Below are positions 33,325 through 42,546 of a stretch of DNA of 64,000 nucleotides, piece by piece. Location of the stretch: the NCBI RefSeq assembly GCF_016612505.1, contig NZ_JAENRR010000019.1, positions 1 to 64,000 on the forward strand. The letters run 5' to 3'. The position numbers and the translations under genes were made by a program. How positions within the stretch are numbered: position 1 is the stretch's first letter; each line of letters begins with the position of its first letter. The stretch is from Carboxylicivirga marina (lineage in GTDB: Bacteria; Bacteroidota; Bacteroidia; Bacteroidales; Marinilabiliaceae). Under the pieces are notes generated by a model. That model saw nothing but the letters and a program-made list of their open reading frames with translations, ran no database searches and was not told the DNA's origin.

Positions 33325-33505
33325 AGTTATCAAATTAAGTTGATTATTAATAATTCTTCAATATAATCAATCAAATGTCGAAAGTAAAGAGACTAAGGTG
33401 TTCATTTGCTATATTTTACTCAATAGATAGCTAAAAAGAAAGGCCAGACTTATTAAAGCCTGACCTGCTAGATTTGGGTATCTCGTTGTTTAGAACATAT
33501 ATGTC

Positions 33506-34114
33506 TTAGATGCCAAATAGCTTAAATCCTAATGAAAAAGTTAATACATCAGTTTTTTGACCAATATCTACTTTTGAAATATCCTTCATTCCCCATTCGT
33601 AACGAACATCTGCTGTAAGTCTCCAGAATTCTAATCCGGCACCAGCCTGGAAAGTCCAGTTAGCAGTTTCAACATCATCGTATCCTGGTAAATCGGTTTT
33701 TGTTTGAGCATTAAAAGATGCAACCGGACCAGCAACACCATATATACTTGCCACCTTTAAATCAAGCAAGCGAAGGTTGACTAATAGTGGAATGTCCCAG
33801 GTATGAAATGTTATTTTTTCGTTTGCGTTGACTATCTGATCAAGCTCTTGAGTCATGTAAGATATATCACTTTGCTTCTTAGCATAGTACAATTCAGGCT
33901 GAAAAGTAAGGTTGCCAATAAGCCTTAACCTACCATACGCACCAAACAAAAAGCCGCTATTTGCTTCGTTTTTAATAGTTTCTCCATCTGGTATATCACT
34001 AAGGTTTATCTTTGTTGAGTTAAAGCCTGTTTTTAAGCCAATGGCGATGCGATCTTGAGCTGAAAGTGTACTTACTACTAAGGTAATGGCAATAAGTATA
34101 ATTGCTTTTTTCAT
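33506..34114 (-). CDS. outer-membrane beta-barrel protein
   Basis: A 202-residue exported protein with a signal peptide (cleavage after LSAQ, about 20). Strand motifs IAIGLKTGFNST, FQPELYYAKKQSD and IPLLVNLRLL are those of the PorT-like outer-membrane barrel family. It ends in LGFKLFGI. It resembles the neighbour at 32743-33324 in size and design and may be an old duplicate. No substrate or partner can be inferred. Confidence 0.8.
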   Translation of the reverse strand: MKKAIILIAITLVVSTLSAQDRIAIGLKTGFNSTKINLSDIPDGETIKNEANSGFLFGAYGRLRLIGNLTFQPELYYAKKQSDISYMTQELDQIVNANEKITFHTWDIPLLVNLRLLDLKVASIYGVAGPVASFNAQTKTDLPGYDDVETANWTFQAGAGLEFWRLTADVRYEWGMKDISKVDIGQKTDVLTFSLGFKLFGI

Positions 34115-34254
34115 TTTATAGGTTTTTAATAATTATCAAGTTAGTTCATAAGTATGACACCTGTTGAAAGAACTACACTTATGAAGTTTTTTGTAAGGAT
34201 TCATATTAAATGACGACTGATGTGATAAAGGTTGAATTATCAAGTAATTATACT

Positions 34255-34833
34255 ATGAAAAAAATATTAGTTTTTTTAAGTGTATTCCTGTTTATGGTAA
34301 GCAATGTTAAAGCCCAGGAAGGTATCGGTATTAATGAAAAGGCCCCATTATTTAAAGCAGAAGATCAGAATGGGCTAACGATTGATTTATCAAAGGAACT
34401 CGAAAAGGGGAAGGTTGTGTTGATGTTTTATCGTGGACAGTGGTGTCCTTATTGTAATCGTTATATGGCAGCATTGCAAGATTCCATTCATTTGATCAAA
34501 GATAAAGGTGCCCAGGTTATTGCTGTTACACCCGAACGGCATGAGGAAATTGATAAAACAATAGAAAAGTCAGGAGCAAGTTTTTCCGTTATCTATGATG
34601 AAGGACACCAGATAATGGATAATTACAAGGTGACTTTTACCATGAGTAAAACAAAGTTTACAGCTTATACCGCCTATGGAATTAATGTTAATAAAGCCAG
34701 TGGTAATGATGATAGAGCTTTGCCTGTACCAGCAACCTATATAATCTCAAAGGACGGCGTTGTAATTCATCGTCATTTTGATACAAATTATAAAAGCAGA
34801 ATGACAATTAAGGAAATACTGAACTATCTTTAA
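34255..34833 (+). CDS. exported peroxiredoxin/thioredoxin-fold protein (AhpC/TSA type)
   Basis: A 192-residue thioredoxin-fold protein. The frame is open from an ATG at 34210, but the ATG at 34255 starts a normal signal peptide (MKKILVFLSVFLFMVSNVKAQ), so that start is chosen. The redox-active motif is QWCPYC, at about 62-67, after GKVVLMFYRG. A peroxiredoxin-like body follows (VIAVTPERHEEIDKT, then VPATYIISKDGVVIHRHF). It is likely a periplasmic thiol peroxidase or disulfide-handling protein. Its TTAA end is shared with the stop of the opposite gene. Confidence 0.85.
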   Translation: MKKILVFLSVFLFMVSNVKAQEGIGINEKAPLFKAEDQNGLTIDLSKELEKGKVVLMFYRGQWCPYCNRYMAALQDSIHLIKDKGAQVIAVTPERHEEIDKTIEKSGASFSVIYDEGHQIMDNYKVTFTMSKTKFTAYTAYGINVNKASGNDDRALPVPATYIISKDGVVIHRHFDTNYKSRMTIKEILNYL

Positions 34834-35288
34834 GATGATTGTTGTTTTGTACGATATTGCTCATCAAGTTCAAGAACCAGGTAATTTGTGTTATTAATAA
34901 AGAGGATGAGTGATGTTGACTCAGGATCGCCTTCATAATGGCTTACCTTTTTGATTAAGGTTATCATGTAATAATCCCAGTCAGTTTCGCAGCAGTTAGA
35001 TGAGCAATTTGTATTGGTGAAATTAATGGTGCCATCTAAATCAGCAGAGTAAGCACCTCCACATGAATGCGTTGATAAATGCAAGCTAAAGGCATCTTGC
35101 TTGGGAAAAGAAATTTTAACAGGGTTTTGCTCTTTTGTATCAGAAAATGGAAAATCAGGAGTGTTGACCTCGTTGACTGAATACGAATATTTAAAATGAT
35201 TTTTTTGCGTTATATAAGTTGTTGGATCGCAACTTAGAAGCAGAACTGTGCAAATAAACAAAAAGGTCTTGGAGGTTGAGCTTAGCAT
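34830..35288 (-). CDS. lipoprotein of unknown function
   Basis: A 152-residue lipoprotein. The longer frame from 35342 would add a hydrophobic tail; the ATG at 35288 gives a clean signal with lipobox LLLSC (C20), so it is preferred. The mature part has a Cys-rich middle (HSCGG and NCSSNCCETD), suggesting disulfides, and no known domain. Its stop codon overlaps that of the convergent peroxiredoxin-like gene (TTAA at 34830-34833), so no terminator fits between them. Confidence 0.7.
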   Translation of the reverse strand: MLSSTSKTFLFICTVLLLSCDPTTYITQKNHFKYSYSVNEVNTPDFPFSDTKEQNPVKISFPKQDAFSLHLSTHSCGGAYSADLDGTINFTNTNCSSNCCETDWDYYMITLIKKVSHYEGDPESTSLILFINNTNYLVLELDEQYRTKQQSS

Positions 35289-35351
35289 GTTTAGGTTTTT
35301 GTATATATAGACAGTTGCAAATATAAACGGTTGCTTCAACAATGTAAATAA

Positions 35352-36659
35352 TTATTTTTCAGGAGGTGTAAATCGAAGTTTTAATTTAATTGAATCCTCC
35401 ACGGGGAAGCCTTTGTCAGTTGCTGGTTGCCAGTTGACACCATTGCGAATAGCTCGAATAGTTTCAATGGAATAGTTTTCGCCAGGACTTCGTTTTATTT
35501 CAATATTTTTGATGTCGCCACGATGGTTGATGCTAATGATCAGTACCACATGTTCTTTTTTGCCTGTGCCATTTTTGGGATACCTGAGATTTTCCTCAAT
35601 TTTCTCAATGTAATTATCAAGTCCGCCAATTGGACTTGCATGGATGAATTCTTCTACTTTTTTCTTTTCATCATCCGACGCTTCAATGGTTATAACTTCA
35701 CTGAGAGTAGCGTATTCCTCTTCCAGTAAAAAGTTGATTGAATCTCTCGTTAAGGCTGTCGTTTCCTGAGGCATAAAGCCTGCATAACTTACATTAACAG
35801 GCCTGGAAGAATCACTTGCGGGAATGTACATTTGATAATGCCCTTCATTATTGGCAATGGTGCCCAGCTCGGTGCCTTGTAGTTGAATGCTTGCACCAGG
35901 TAACGGTTTATTGTTTTTATCTGCGACTTTGCCTCTAATAACCATCAATTCGTCTGATTTTGATTTGCTGGCATAGCCTCTTATTTTTCCGCCTTCAAGT
36001 GTGCCGTAGTCTACGCTCATTACTTCTTGTTCAACTCTGCTTATACTGCTTCTGGAGTTTGGTATCTGAAGCCTTAGTTCTTCTTCTCTGTCAATTTCAA
36101 ATTCTTTTTTAGTTGTTAATGGTTGCGAAAGATTATTCCGTTTTGTACTTATTATATCTTCTTTATTATCAGGAGTAACACTTGTTGATGGAGGTTCACT
36201 TGCACTATACACAATATCAGCTTCGGCATTATCACCTTTTTCAGCTCTGATATCTGCTGGTTGTGTTTGCTCCTCCAATTGTTTCTTTAAAATTGGCTCA
36301 TCAATTGGTAGTGTGCTTTCCGAAACCATTACAGGGTTATTGGGTAAGAAAAGCCAGAGTGTACTTATTATGCCAAAAAACATAATAACGGATGCTGCAG
36401 CATAAAAAACAGGGCGTTTCCATTGTTTTCGTTTTTGCCTTGTAATCTTTGTGCTTAAAATGTTTAAATCTTCAGATAGGGTATTGTCATTCAGTGAGGC
36501 TAAACCTTCTAGTGCATCGGCTTCAAAATCATCATTCAGCAGATTGCGCTCAAAGTTATGTGCTTCTTTTGTCGACATCTCTTTATTCAGATATCGCAAG
36601 AAGTCACTTGAGTTGTGATTAGCCTTATGTTGTTTTTTATTCTTCACCGTATGATTCAA
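35352..36659 (-). CDS. membrane anti-sigma-like protein with carboxypeptidase-regulatory and TonB C-terminal domains
   Basis: A 435-residue inner-membrane protein. The N-terminal cytoplasmic region (1-80) has the anti-sigma-like pattern NHNSSDFLRYLNKEMSTKEAHNFERN. One membrane helix lies at about 83-104. A periplasmic linker is followed by a carboxypeptidase-regulatory-like domain (VIRGKVADKNNKPLPGASI, about 240-300) and a TonB-type C-terminal domain (about 345-432, with NLRYPKNG and a VNWQPATDKGFPVEDS core). It overlaps the sigma gene by 23 bases. Fusing an anti-sigma head to a TonB-like tail suggests surface signalling that senses transport state; that is inference. Confidence 0.85.
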   Translation of the reverse strand: MNHTVKNKKQHKANHNSSDFLRYLNKEMSTKEAHNFERNLLNDDFEADALEGLASLNDNTLSEDLNILSTKITRQKRKQWKRPVFYAAASVIMFFGIISTLWLFLPNNPVMVSESTLPIDEPILKKQLEEQTQPADIRAEKGDNAEADIVYSASEPPSTSVTPDNKEDIISTKRNNLSQPLTTKKEFEIDREEELRLQIPNSRSSISRVEQEVMSVDYGTLEGGKIRGYASKSKSDELMVIRGKVADKNNKPLPGASIQLQGTELGTIANNEGHYQMYIPASDSSRPVNVSYAGFMPQETTALTRDSINFLLEEEYATLSEVITIEASDDEKKKVEEFIHASPIGGLDNYIEKIEENLRYPKNGTGKKEHVVLIISINHRGDIKNIEIKRSPGENYSIETIRAIRNGVNWQPATDKGFPVEDSIKLKLRFTPPEK

Positions 36660-37227
36660 TACATAGTTTTAAATTCCGCTTTCCGTTTTGAATATAACTC
36701 TTAACTTTTTTGATGTCGAGTTGTAAATTATTACTAATCTCTTGATAGCAAAGTTCTTTAAAATAAAACAATTCAATGCAGGCTCGTTGATGTTCTCTTA
36801 ATTTATTAAGGCATTCCTGCAATCGCTTATCCATTTCTTCGGGCTCCCAAGCTTCATTAGTATGATGCATATTTGCCGCTGTTTCCATAAATGACAGCTC
36901 ATTTTTCTCAAATTCTTTGACTTTTTTAATCTGCGATTGCTGACTTCTTAATTGCATTAAGCAAAAATTCTTAGTCACCACATATAGCCAGGGTTTAAAA
37001 TTATCCACTTGTTTAGTTAGAAGTTCTTTGCCTAACTTCTCATAAACTTCTATTACCGCGTCTTGTGCATCTTCTCGGTTCTTAAGGTATTTCAAGCAAA
37101 CACCATAAACTAAGTGCATGTATTTTTCAAACAGCACTCCAAGTATGTCAATATTCCCCGATTGCTGAAATTCATTCAACAATTCCTCATCGCTTTTCTC
37201 CTTGTTTTTAAACCACTTAATTGTCAT
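36637..37227 (-). CDS. ECF RNA polymerase sigma factor
   Basis: A 196-residue sigma-70 family protein of the ECF type. Region 2 lies at about 32-66 (LFEKYMHLVYGVCLKYLKN, DAQDAVIEVYEKL). Region 4 lies at about 138-187, a helix-turn-helix with RACIELFYFKELCYQEISNN and VKSYIQNGKRNLK. There is no region 1 or 3. The downstream gene overlaps it and is its likely anti-sigma factor. The divergent vWA gene lies 109 bases away and is a natural first target, though no promoter motif for it could be made out. Confidence 0.92.
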   Translation of the reverse strand: MTIKWFKNKEKSDEELLNEFQQSGNIDILGVLFEKYMHLVYGVCLKYLKNREDAQDAVIEVYEKLGKELLTKQVDNFKPWLYVVTKNFCLMQLRSQQSQIKKVKEFEKNELSFMETAANMHHTNEAWEPEEMDKRLQECLNKLREHQRACIELFYFKELCYQEISNNLQLDIKKVKSYIQNGKRNLKLCIESYGEE

Positions 37228-37336
37228 GTATTGCTTTGTAGAACTTAAAAGTAGAAAAATATTTAAAAACTTTTATGGAATCCAACATCCTCTCGCATCT
37301 CAATAGCAAAGAGTTTACATTTAAAACCTTACTAAC

Positions 37337-39241
37337 ATGAAAAAGTTAAGAGTATTATTTATTGTATTGATGACTGTGTTAACTGCTAATATTGAGGCAC
37401 AAACACGGACTGTGACTGGAGTAATTACTGATGAGCAAGGGTCTGCGATTCCAGGTGTTTCTATTATTAGTAGAATCACTAATCAGTCAGCAATTTCTGA
37501 CGTGCATGGTAAGTACGCCATTAAAGTATCAGGAAATAACGATGTACTGCGTTTTGCTTTTATCGGTATGAAAGCTGTTGAGGTGAAGGTAGAGTATAAA
37601 TCCAAAGTGGATGTCACGATGGAAGCTGATGTTTGTGAAATGGAAGAAGTTGTGGTTGTTGGGTATGGAGTTCAGCGAAAAATGAGCATCAGCGGTGCAG
37701 TTTCAGGTGTTAAAATCAGGGGTAACAAAAGCCGAAAGCGAAGAGATAAAGCACAAAATAGTCAGGTTGCCTATTTGTCGCCGCCGAATTACGTTCATGA
37801 GTGTAGTAATGAAAATTACGCGACTATTTCAGAGAATGGATATAAAGAAGCTGTTAAACAACCGCTTTCAACGTTCTCAGTTGATGTTGACCGGGCATCG
37901 TATGCCAATGTGCGCCGTTTTTTAAATAATGGACAATTGCCACCACATGATGCAGTGCGTATTGAAGAGATGATCAATTATTTTGATTACGACTATCGTG
38001 AACCAGATGGTGATCATCCTTTTGGAGTGAAATCCGAAATGGCAGAATGTCCTTGGAATGACGAACATTATTTGCTCAAAGTTGGCCTTAAAGGTCAGGA
38101 AATTGATAAGGATAATTTACCTCCTTCTAATCTTGTTTTCTTAATTGATGTATCAGGTTCGATGAGTAGTTACAATAAATTGCCTTTGTTGAAATCTTCA
38201 TTTCGATTATTAGTGAATGAACTAAGGCCCGAAGATTATGTGTCTATGGTTGTGTATGCCGGAGCAGCTGGCGTAGTTCTTGAACCAACATCAGGTGAAA
38301 ATAAACAAGAGATATTGGCTGCATTGGACAAGCTCGAATCTGGCGGTTCTACGGCAGGTGGAGCTGGCTTGAAGCGAGCTTATGAATTGGCCAAAAAGAA
38401 TTATCAGAAACATGCTAATAATCGAATTATATTGGCGACTGATGGTGATTTTAATGTAGGCTTCCGATCCAACGAAGCAATGGAAGATTTGGTTGCTAAA
38501 GAGCGTGATAGTGGTATATACATGACCGTTCTGGGTTTTGGTATGGGTAACTATAAAGATGATCGAATGGAGGTTATAGCCAATAAAGGAAATGGCAACT
38601 ATGCTTACATTGATAACCTACAGGAGGCACAGAAAATATTAGTAAGTGAGTTTGGAGGTACTTTATTTACTATTGCTAAAGATGTGAAGTTTCAGATAGA
38701 ATTTAACCCTGCAAAAGTGTTAGGCTATCGTTTGATAGGTTATGAAAATCGTTTATTAAATGATGAGGACTTTAATGATGATAGCAAGGATGCAGGTGAA
38801 ATAGGCGCTGGTCATACTGTAACTGCTTTGTATGAAATAATACCAGTAGGTGCGCGTGATGGCAAAAAATGGGTGAAAAAGGTTGATAAGCTAAAGTACC
38901 AGCAAACGCACGAACCTAAATTATCATTATCAGATGAATGGCTCACTTTGAAATTACGATACAAAAAACCAGATGCCAAAGAGAGTGTTTTGATAACGCA
39001 AACGCTTAAGGGTAAGATGAAGACATACAAAAACGCAAGTGAGGACTTTCGATTTGCTGCTTCTGTTGCTGGTTTTGGAATGCTGTTACGCGAATCGCCA
39101 TATATGGGTGATATCAATTATAAGCGTATTTCAGATATGGCATCATTGTCAAAAGGTAAAGATGAAGAAGGCTATAAGGCCGAAATGCTTCGCTTAATTA
39201 ATATTGCTGAATCGTTGAATGCCAGTATGGCAAGTAGATAG
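37337..39241 (+). CDS. von Willebrand factor A protein with carboxypeptidase-regulatory domain and SusC-like motif
   Basis: A 634-residue exported protein. A signal peptide (1-21) is followed by a carboxypeptidase-regulatory-like domain (about 23-97), then EEVVVVGYGVQRKMSISGAV (103-122), a motif typical of the SusC-type TonB-dependent receptor plug. A vWF-type N-terminal segment lies at about 178-216, and the A domain from about 262 has the MIDAS motif DVSGS (271-275). A C-terminal DUF3520-type region completes a YfbK-like protein. Such proteins bind metal and partner proteins at the cell envelope. The carboxypeptidase-like plus plug-linker front joined to a vWA body is a domain swap, since no receptor barrel is present. 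Confidence 0.9.
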   Translation: MKKLRVLFIVLMTVLTANIEAQTRTVTGVITDEQGSAIPGVSIISRITNQSAISDVHGKYAIKVSGNNDVLRFAFIGMKAVEVKVEYKSKVDVTMEADVCEMEEVVVVGYGVQRKMSISGAVSGVKIRGNKSRKRRDKAQNSQVAYLSPPNYVHECSNENYATISENGYKEAVKQPLSTFSVDVDRASYANVRRFLNNGQLPPHDAVRIEEMINYFDYDYREPDGDHPFGVKSEMAECPWNDEHYLLKVGLKGQEIDKDNLPPSNLVFLIDVSGSMSSYNKLPLLKSSFRLLVNELRPEDYVSMVVYAGAAGVVLEPTSGENKQEILAALDKLESGGSTAGGAGLKRAYELAKKNYQKHANNRIILATDGDFNVGFRSNEAMEDLVAKERDSGIYMTVLGFGMGNYKDDRMEVIANKGNGNYAYIDNLQEAQKILVSEFGGTLFTIAKDVKFQIEFNPAKVLGYRLIGYENRLLNDEDFNDDSKDAGEIGAGHTVTALYEIIPVGARDGKKWVKKVDKLKYQQTHEPKLSLSDEWLTLKLRYKKPDAKESVLITQTLKGKMKTYKNASEDFRFAASVAGFGMLLRESPYMGDINYKRISDMASLSKGKDEEGYKAEMLRLINIAESLNASMASR

Positions 39242-39272
39242 GCATATGAGATGGTAATACATTGGTGTTCTG

Positions 39273-39303
39273 TTTGGAAAAATAGAACCCTTCTGTATTT
39301 TTG
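39273..39303 (+). promoter_or_regulatory. promoter of the six-helix membrane protein gene
   Basis: TTTG at 39273-39276, a 19-base spacer and TATTTTTG at 39296-39303 make a perfect Bacteroidota promoter, 31 bases before the ATG at 39335. Confidence 0.75.
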
Positions 39304-39334
39304 TAGCCATCTATAACGAGATTAAACAAAAAGA

Positions 39335-39859
39335 ATGGAAGCAACTGAGTATTTAGCATTTTTGCCTTTATTGATTTATGGTATAGCTCTGGCTGATTTG
39401 TTTGGTGAATGGAAGCGTTTGCTTGAACCCAAAGGCGTGTTTATCCCTTATTTGCTTTTTACGGTATTACTAACCGAAACGGCTGTTTATAATGTTTTTG
39501 CTTATGCTGAACTGGTTGGAGATCTTCAAAACCTGCATTATTACGATTATCTGGTAAAGTTGCTTCCGCCATTCTTGTTTATGCTGACGGTTAATGTGTT
39601 TACACCGGAGCAAGGCGATAACACGAAAACCTACTTCATGAAGCAAATGCCAAACTTCTTCTCAATGTTATCAGCTTTTATGGCCACACATTTCTTTTAC
39701 GATTTTGGCGAAGATCAGTTGACGGTTATATTACGTGCTTTTGGTGTTGTGTTGGTACTCGGTGCTGGTTTTTCCAGAAAGATATGGATGAGTTATTTGG
39801 TGGTTGCTTTTTGGTTTATCTCCATCTATTTCAGAGCTGGTTTTACCATTAACCTATAG
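39335..39859 (+). CDS. integral membrane protein of unknown function
   Basis: A 174-residue protein with about five to six hydrophobic segments (near 5-22, 35-57, 72-87, 106-122, 128-143 and 150-166) and short loops. The positive loop residues are sparse, and no catalytic motif is visible. No family is recognised. It has its own promoter and is not clearly linked to neighbours. A hairpin at 39874-39898 follows. Confidence 0.7.
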   Translation: MEATEYLAFLPLLIYGIALADLFGEWKRLLEPKGVFIPYLLFTVLLTETAVYNVFAYAELVGDLQNLHYYDYLVKLLPPFLFMLTVNVFTPEQGDNTKTYFMKQMPNFFSMLSAFMATHFFYDFGEDQLTVILRAFGVVLVLGAGFSRKIWMSYLVVAFWFISIYFRAGFTINL

Positions 39860-39864
39860 GATGG

Positions 39865-39898
39865 ATAAAAAAAAGCGTTCTCCGATAAAGAGAACGCT
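39865..39898 (-). terminator. terminator of the aroB-aroA operon (minus strand)
   Basis: A perfect 9-bp stem (AGCGTTCTC at 39874-39882 with GAGAACGCT at 39890-39898) is followed on the minus strand by a run of eight T (A run at 39867-39874). It lies 35 bases after the aroA stop. Confidence 0.75.
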
Positions 39899-39932
39899 GT
39901 ATTGAATGCGATTTAATTTCTTTGTTTAAGGC

Positions 39933-41177
39933 TTAATCTTTAGTTTGTAATTCTTGATGTTCATAACCTGCCTGAGCAATGTCTTGCCAATAGTTTGGGT
40001 ACGATTTGGTAATCACCATCGGGTTATCGATAAGTAAATTCGGGAACTTAATAACAGCAGGTGCAAAAGCCATTGCCATACGATGATCTTTATAGGTGTC
40101 AATTACAATTGGCTCTTCTGAAGAAATAGTTTCTTTTTCGCCATTCCAGCTTAAGTCATCAACATCATTTGTTGATAATTTATAGCCCATTTTTTTGAGC
40201 TCATTTATTAAGGCGGTAATACGATCTGTTTCTTTTATTTTAAGTGTTTGCAGGCCGGTAAAATGAAATGGTTTATCCATTAAACAGCAGGTGACCGCTA
40301 AAGTTTGAGCTAAATCTGGCTCATTAATAAAGTTATAGGTAAACTTTTTAGCTTTAGTCCCAATATTACTTAAGAATGTGCCTTTTTGTGAGAATTTCGT
40401 TTTGACACCAAGTACCTCAAACATGGCCTTAATATTTGAGTCGCCTTGCAAACTTATTTTCTTTAATCCCTTAAGGTTAATGCTTAATTCGGGATTTAGT
40501 GCTGCTATTTCATACCAATAACTGGCTGCACTCCAATCTGATTCAGCTGTTGCAACTTTTGGTTGATAGTGTCCTTCTGGAACGGTAATTACATTGTCTT
40601 TCCAATGGCTCTCAACACCAAAATCCTTCATTAGTGCTAGGGTCATTTCAAGATATGGCAGCGAAATAATATCACCTGTTAAAGTAAGTTTTAGTCCGTT
40701 TTCAATTGTTGGGGCAATCATTAATAGGGCTGAAATATATTGGCTGCTAACGTTTCCGGGAAGTTCGAGTTCGCCCCCTTCAAGGTTGCTGCCAAATATG
40801 CGTAATGGAGGATATCCTTCTTTTTCGATATATTCAATTTTAGCACCCAACTGGTTTAAAGCATCAACCAATGTTTTAATTGGCCGCTCTTTCATGCGCG
40901 ATGAACCAGTTAACACCCATTCGCCAACAATCTTCGATAAAAAAGCCGTTAAAAAACGCATAGAAGTGCCAGCAGCTCCAACATCAAATGTAGTGCTGTT
41001 TGAGTTTAAAACCCCCAGCATGGCTTTAGTGTCATCACTGTCAGATAAGTTTTTAATCTCGTATGGACTGTAACTTAAAGCATTAAGTAATAATAAGCGG
41101 TTACTTATGCTTTTTGATGATGGCAATTGTATTTGTATATCTCCTGAAACCTTATTGTGTGCTAATTTATATTGCAT
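39933..41177 (-). CDS. aroA: 3-phosphoshikimate 1-carboxyvinyltransferase (EPSP synthase)
   Basis: A 414-residue EPSP synthase, the sixth step of the shikimate pathway, joining shikimate 3-phosphate and PEP. Motifs are LPSSKSISNRLLLLNALS (18-35, PEP/S3P lysine and serines), GAAGTSMRF, GSSRMKERPI (the conserved arginines) and DTYKDHRMAMAF near the C-terminus. The N-terminus is close to the usual start. aroB is upstream on the same strand, 72 bases away. The length is a little short of the E. coli enzyme (427 residues). Confidence 0.95.
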   Translation of the reverse strand: MQYKLAHNKVSGDIQIQLPSSKSISNRLLLLNALSYSPYEIKNLSDSDDTKAMLGVLNSNSTTFDVGAAGTSMRFLTAFLSKIVGEWVLTGSSRMKERPIKTLVDALNQLGAKIEYIEKEGYPPLRIFGSNLEGGELELPGNVSSQYISALLMIAPTIENGLKLTLTGDIISLPYLEMTLALMKDFGVESHWKDNVITVPEGHYQPKVATAESDWSAASYWYEIAALNPELSINLKGLKKISLQGDSNIKAMFEVLGVKTKFSQKGTFLSNIGTKAKKFTYNFINEPDLAQTLAVTCCLMDKPFHFTGLQTLKIKETDRITALINELKKMGYKLSTNDVDDLSWNGEKETISSEEPIVIDTYKDHRMAMAFAPAVIKFPNLLIDNPMVITKSYPNYWQDIAQAGYEHQELQTKD

Positions 41178-41249
41178 GGCAAGTGATTGTTAATGTGTTA
41201 AAAGCGAATGTTCACTTTATCTCTGAATGGACTGGTTTAGCTTACAGTG

Positions 41250-42320
41250 TTATTTGATGTTACAGTAAAAATGTAAGGAATCAAATATTTCATCTTTACT
41301 GGCCTGACAATTAATTTGAATTTTCCCGATTTCCTCTAATAGTGTAAAGTTAATGCGGTTTGAATCATTCTTCTTGTCATGCGTCATTAGGCGATAAAGC
41401 TCGTCAAAGTGATCTTTTGTAAACTCAAAATGACCAAATATGCTTTCTAACTGATTGGCTATGGACATTACCTGTGGCATTGGAAAGCCAAGGCGTATGT
41501 GCGATAAATATAATTCGCAAATCATTCCAAAGGCTACTGCGTACCCATGTAAAACAGCACGATTTTCGTGCATGGCCAAACTTTCAAAGGCATGACCAAA
41601 AGTATGGCCAAAGTTCAGCGCCTTGCGAATATGGTTTTCTAAAGGATCATTCTGTACAAAGTGATCCTTTATACGAATCGAATCTGCAACGAGCTCTTTA
41701 AGTTGTGAGTAGTCCGGATTGAAAATGTCAAAATCCTTTAGCTGATCCCATCTGTCGGCTGAATAAATAAAGGCATGTTTAATCATCTCGGCAAAGCCCG
41801 ATACGATGTTTTCCTTGTCTAAAGTATCTAAAAAACTGGTTTCAATAAGAACTGCAGTAGCCTGGTTAAAAACACCTACTTCATTTTTAAAGCCTTCGAA
41901 ATTGATGCCGGTTTTCCCACCTATAGATGCATCAACTTGTGCCAGTAAAGTCGTTGGTATGTTTATAAATTGTATTCCTCTTTTGAATGTTGATGCTGCA
42001 AATCCGCCTAAATCACAAGGCATGCCACCGCCAAGGGTGATAAGTAGTGATTTTCTATCGGCACCGCCATGGCTTAATAGATGCCACACTTTTGCTAATG
42101 TCTCAACACCTTTATTGTGATCTCCTGAGGGTATAATAACAGTTCGTTCAGGTGATAAGCCCACAACCTCTTTGATTTTCGGATAGCACATCTCATAGGC
42201 TGTTTCATCTGATAGAAGAAAGACCTTGTCGTGTGGAAAGCCACTGATGAAATACTCAATATCTTTCTTTAAATCTTCAGCAATGAAAACATTCGACTCT
42301 TTAGATAATAAGGGAAACAT
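41250..42320 (-). CDS. aroB: 3-dehydroquinate synthase
   Basis: A 356-residue 3-dehydroquinate synthase, the second step of the shikimate pathway, NAD- and zinc-dependent. The NAD-binding glycine motif is TLGGGMPCDLGGFAAS, and the long conserved run IPTTLLAQVDASIGGKTGIN follows. The zinc-binding site shows GFAEMIKHAFI and LNFGHTFGHAFE. The GGG-MPCD-LGG segment differs from the common GGGVIGDLTG form, but all catalytic motifs are intact. It lies upstream of aroA and is probably co-transcribed with it. Confidence 0.95.
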   Translation of the reverse strand: MFPLLSKESNVFIAEDLKKDIEYFISGFPHDKVFLLSDETAYEMCYPKIKEVVGLSPERTVIIPSGDHNKGVETLAKVWHLLSHGGADRKSLLITLGGGMPCDLGGFAASTFKRGIQFINIPTTLLAQVDASIGGKTGINFEGFKNEVGVFNQATAVLIETSFLDTLDKENIVSGFAEMIKHAFIYSADRWDQLKDFDIFNPDYSQLKELVADSIRIKDHFVQNDPLENHIRKALNFGHTFGHAFESLAMHENRAVLHGYAVAFGMICELYLSHIRLGFPMPQVMSIANQLESIFGHFEFTKDHFDELYRLMTHDKKNDSNRINFTLLEEIGKIQINCQASKDEIFDSLHFYCNIK

Positions 42321-42408
42321 TCTTAAAATTTAATGATAAAACAAGCTACCTGTAACAAATGTATGAGTTGGGTATCAAATCAATTTTTGTGTTTTGCTTT
42401 GATGCATG

Positions 42409-42416
42409 CAAAAATA
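42409..42416 (-). promoter_or_regulatory. probable -7 box for aroB-aroA
   Basis: On the minus strand this reads TATTTTTG, a full TAnnTTTG match, 89 bases before the aroB start. A clean TTTG at the expected -33 place is not seen. Confidence 0.45.
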
Positions 42417-42546
42417 GTTATTTTTAGCAATTGAAACGATGTTTTTACTTGTCTTTACCTAAAAGTATTAAACTGTGAGTTTAGATAGGTGATAAATGTC
42501 ATATTGTAAGCTGAGCATCTGTTTTATTCATTCAAGTTAATTAAAA

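Noticed and set aside
40594-41073. 159-codon frame antisense to aroA
   Set aside because: Shadow of the EPSP synthase frame; no independent motif or ribosome-binding site.
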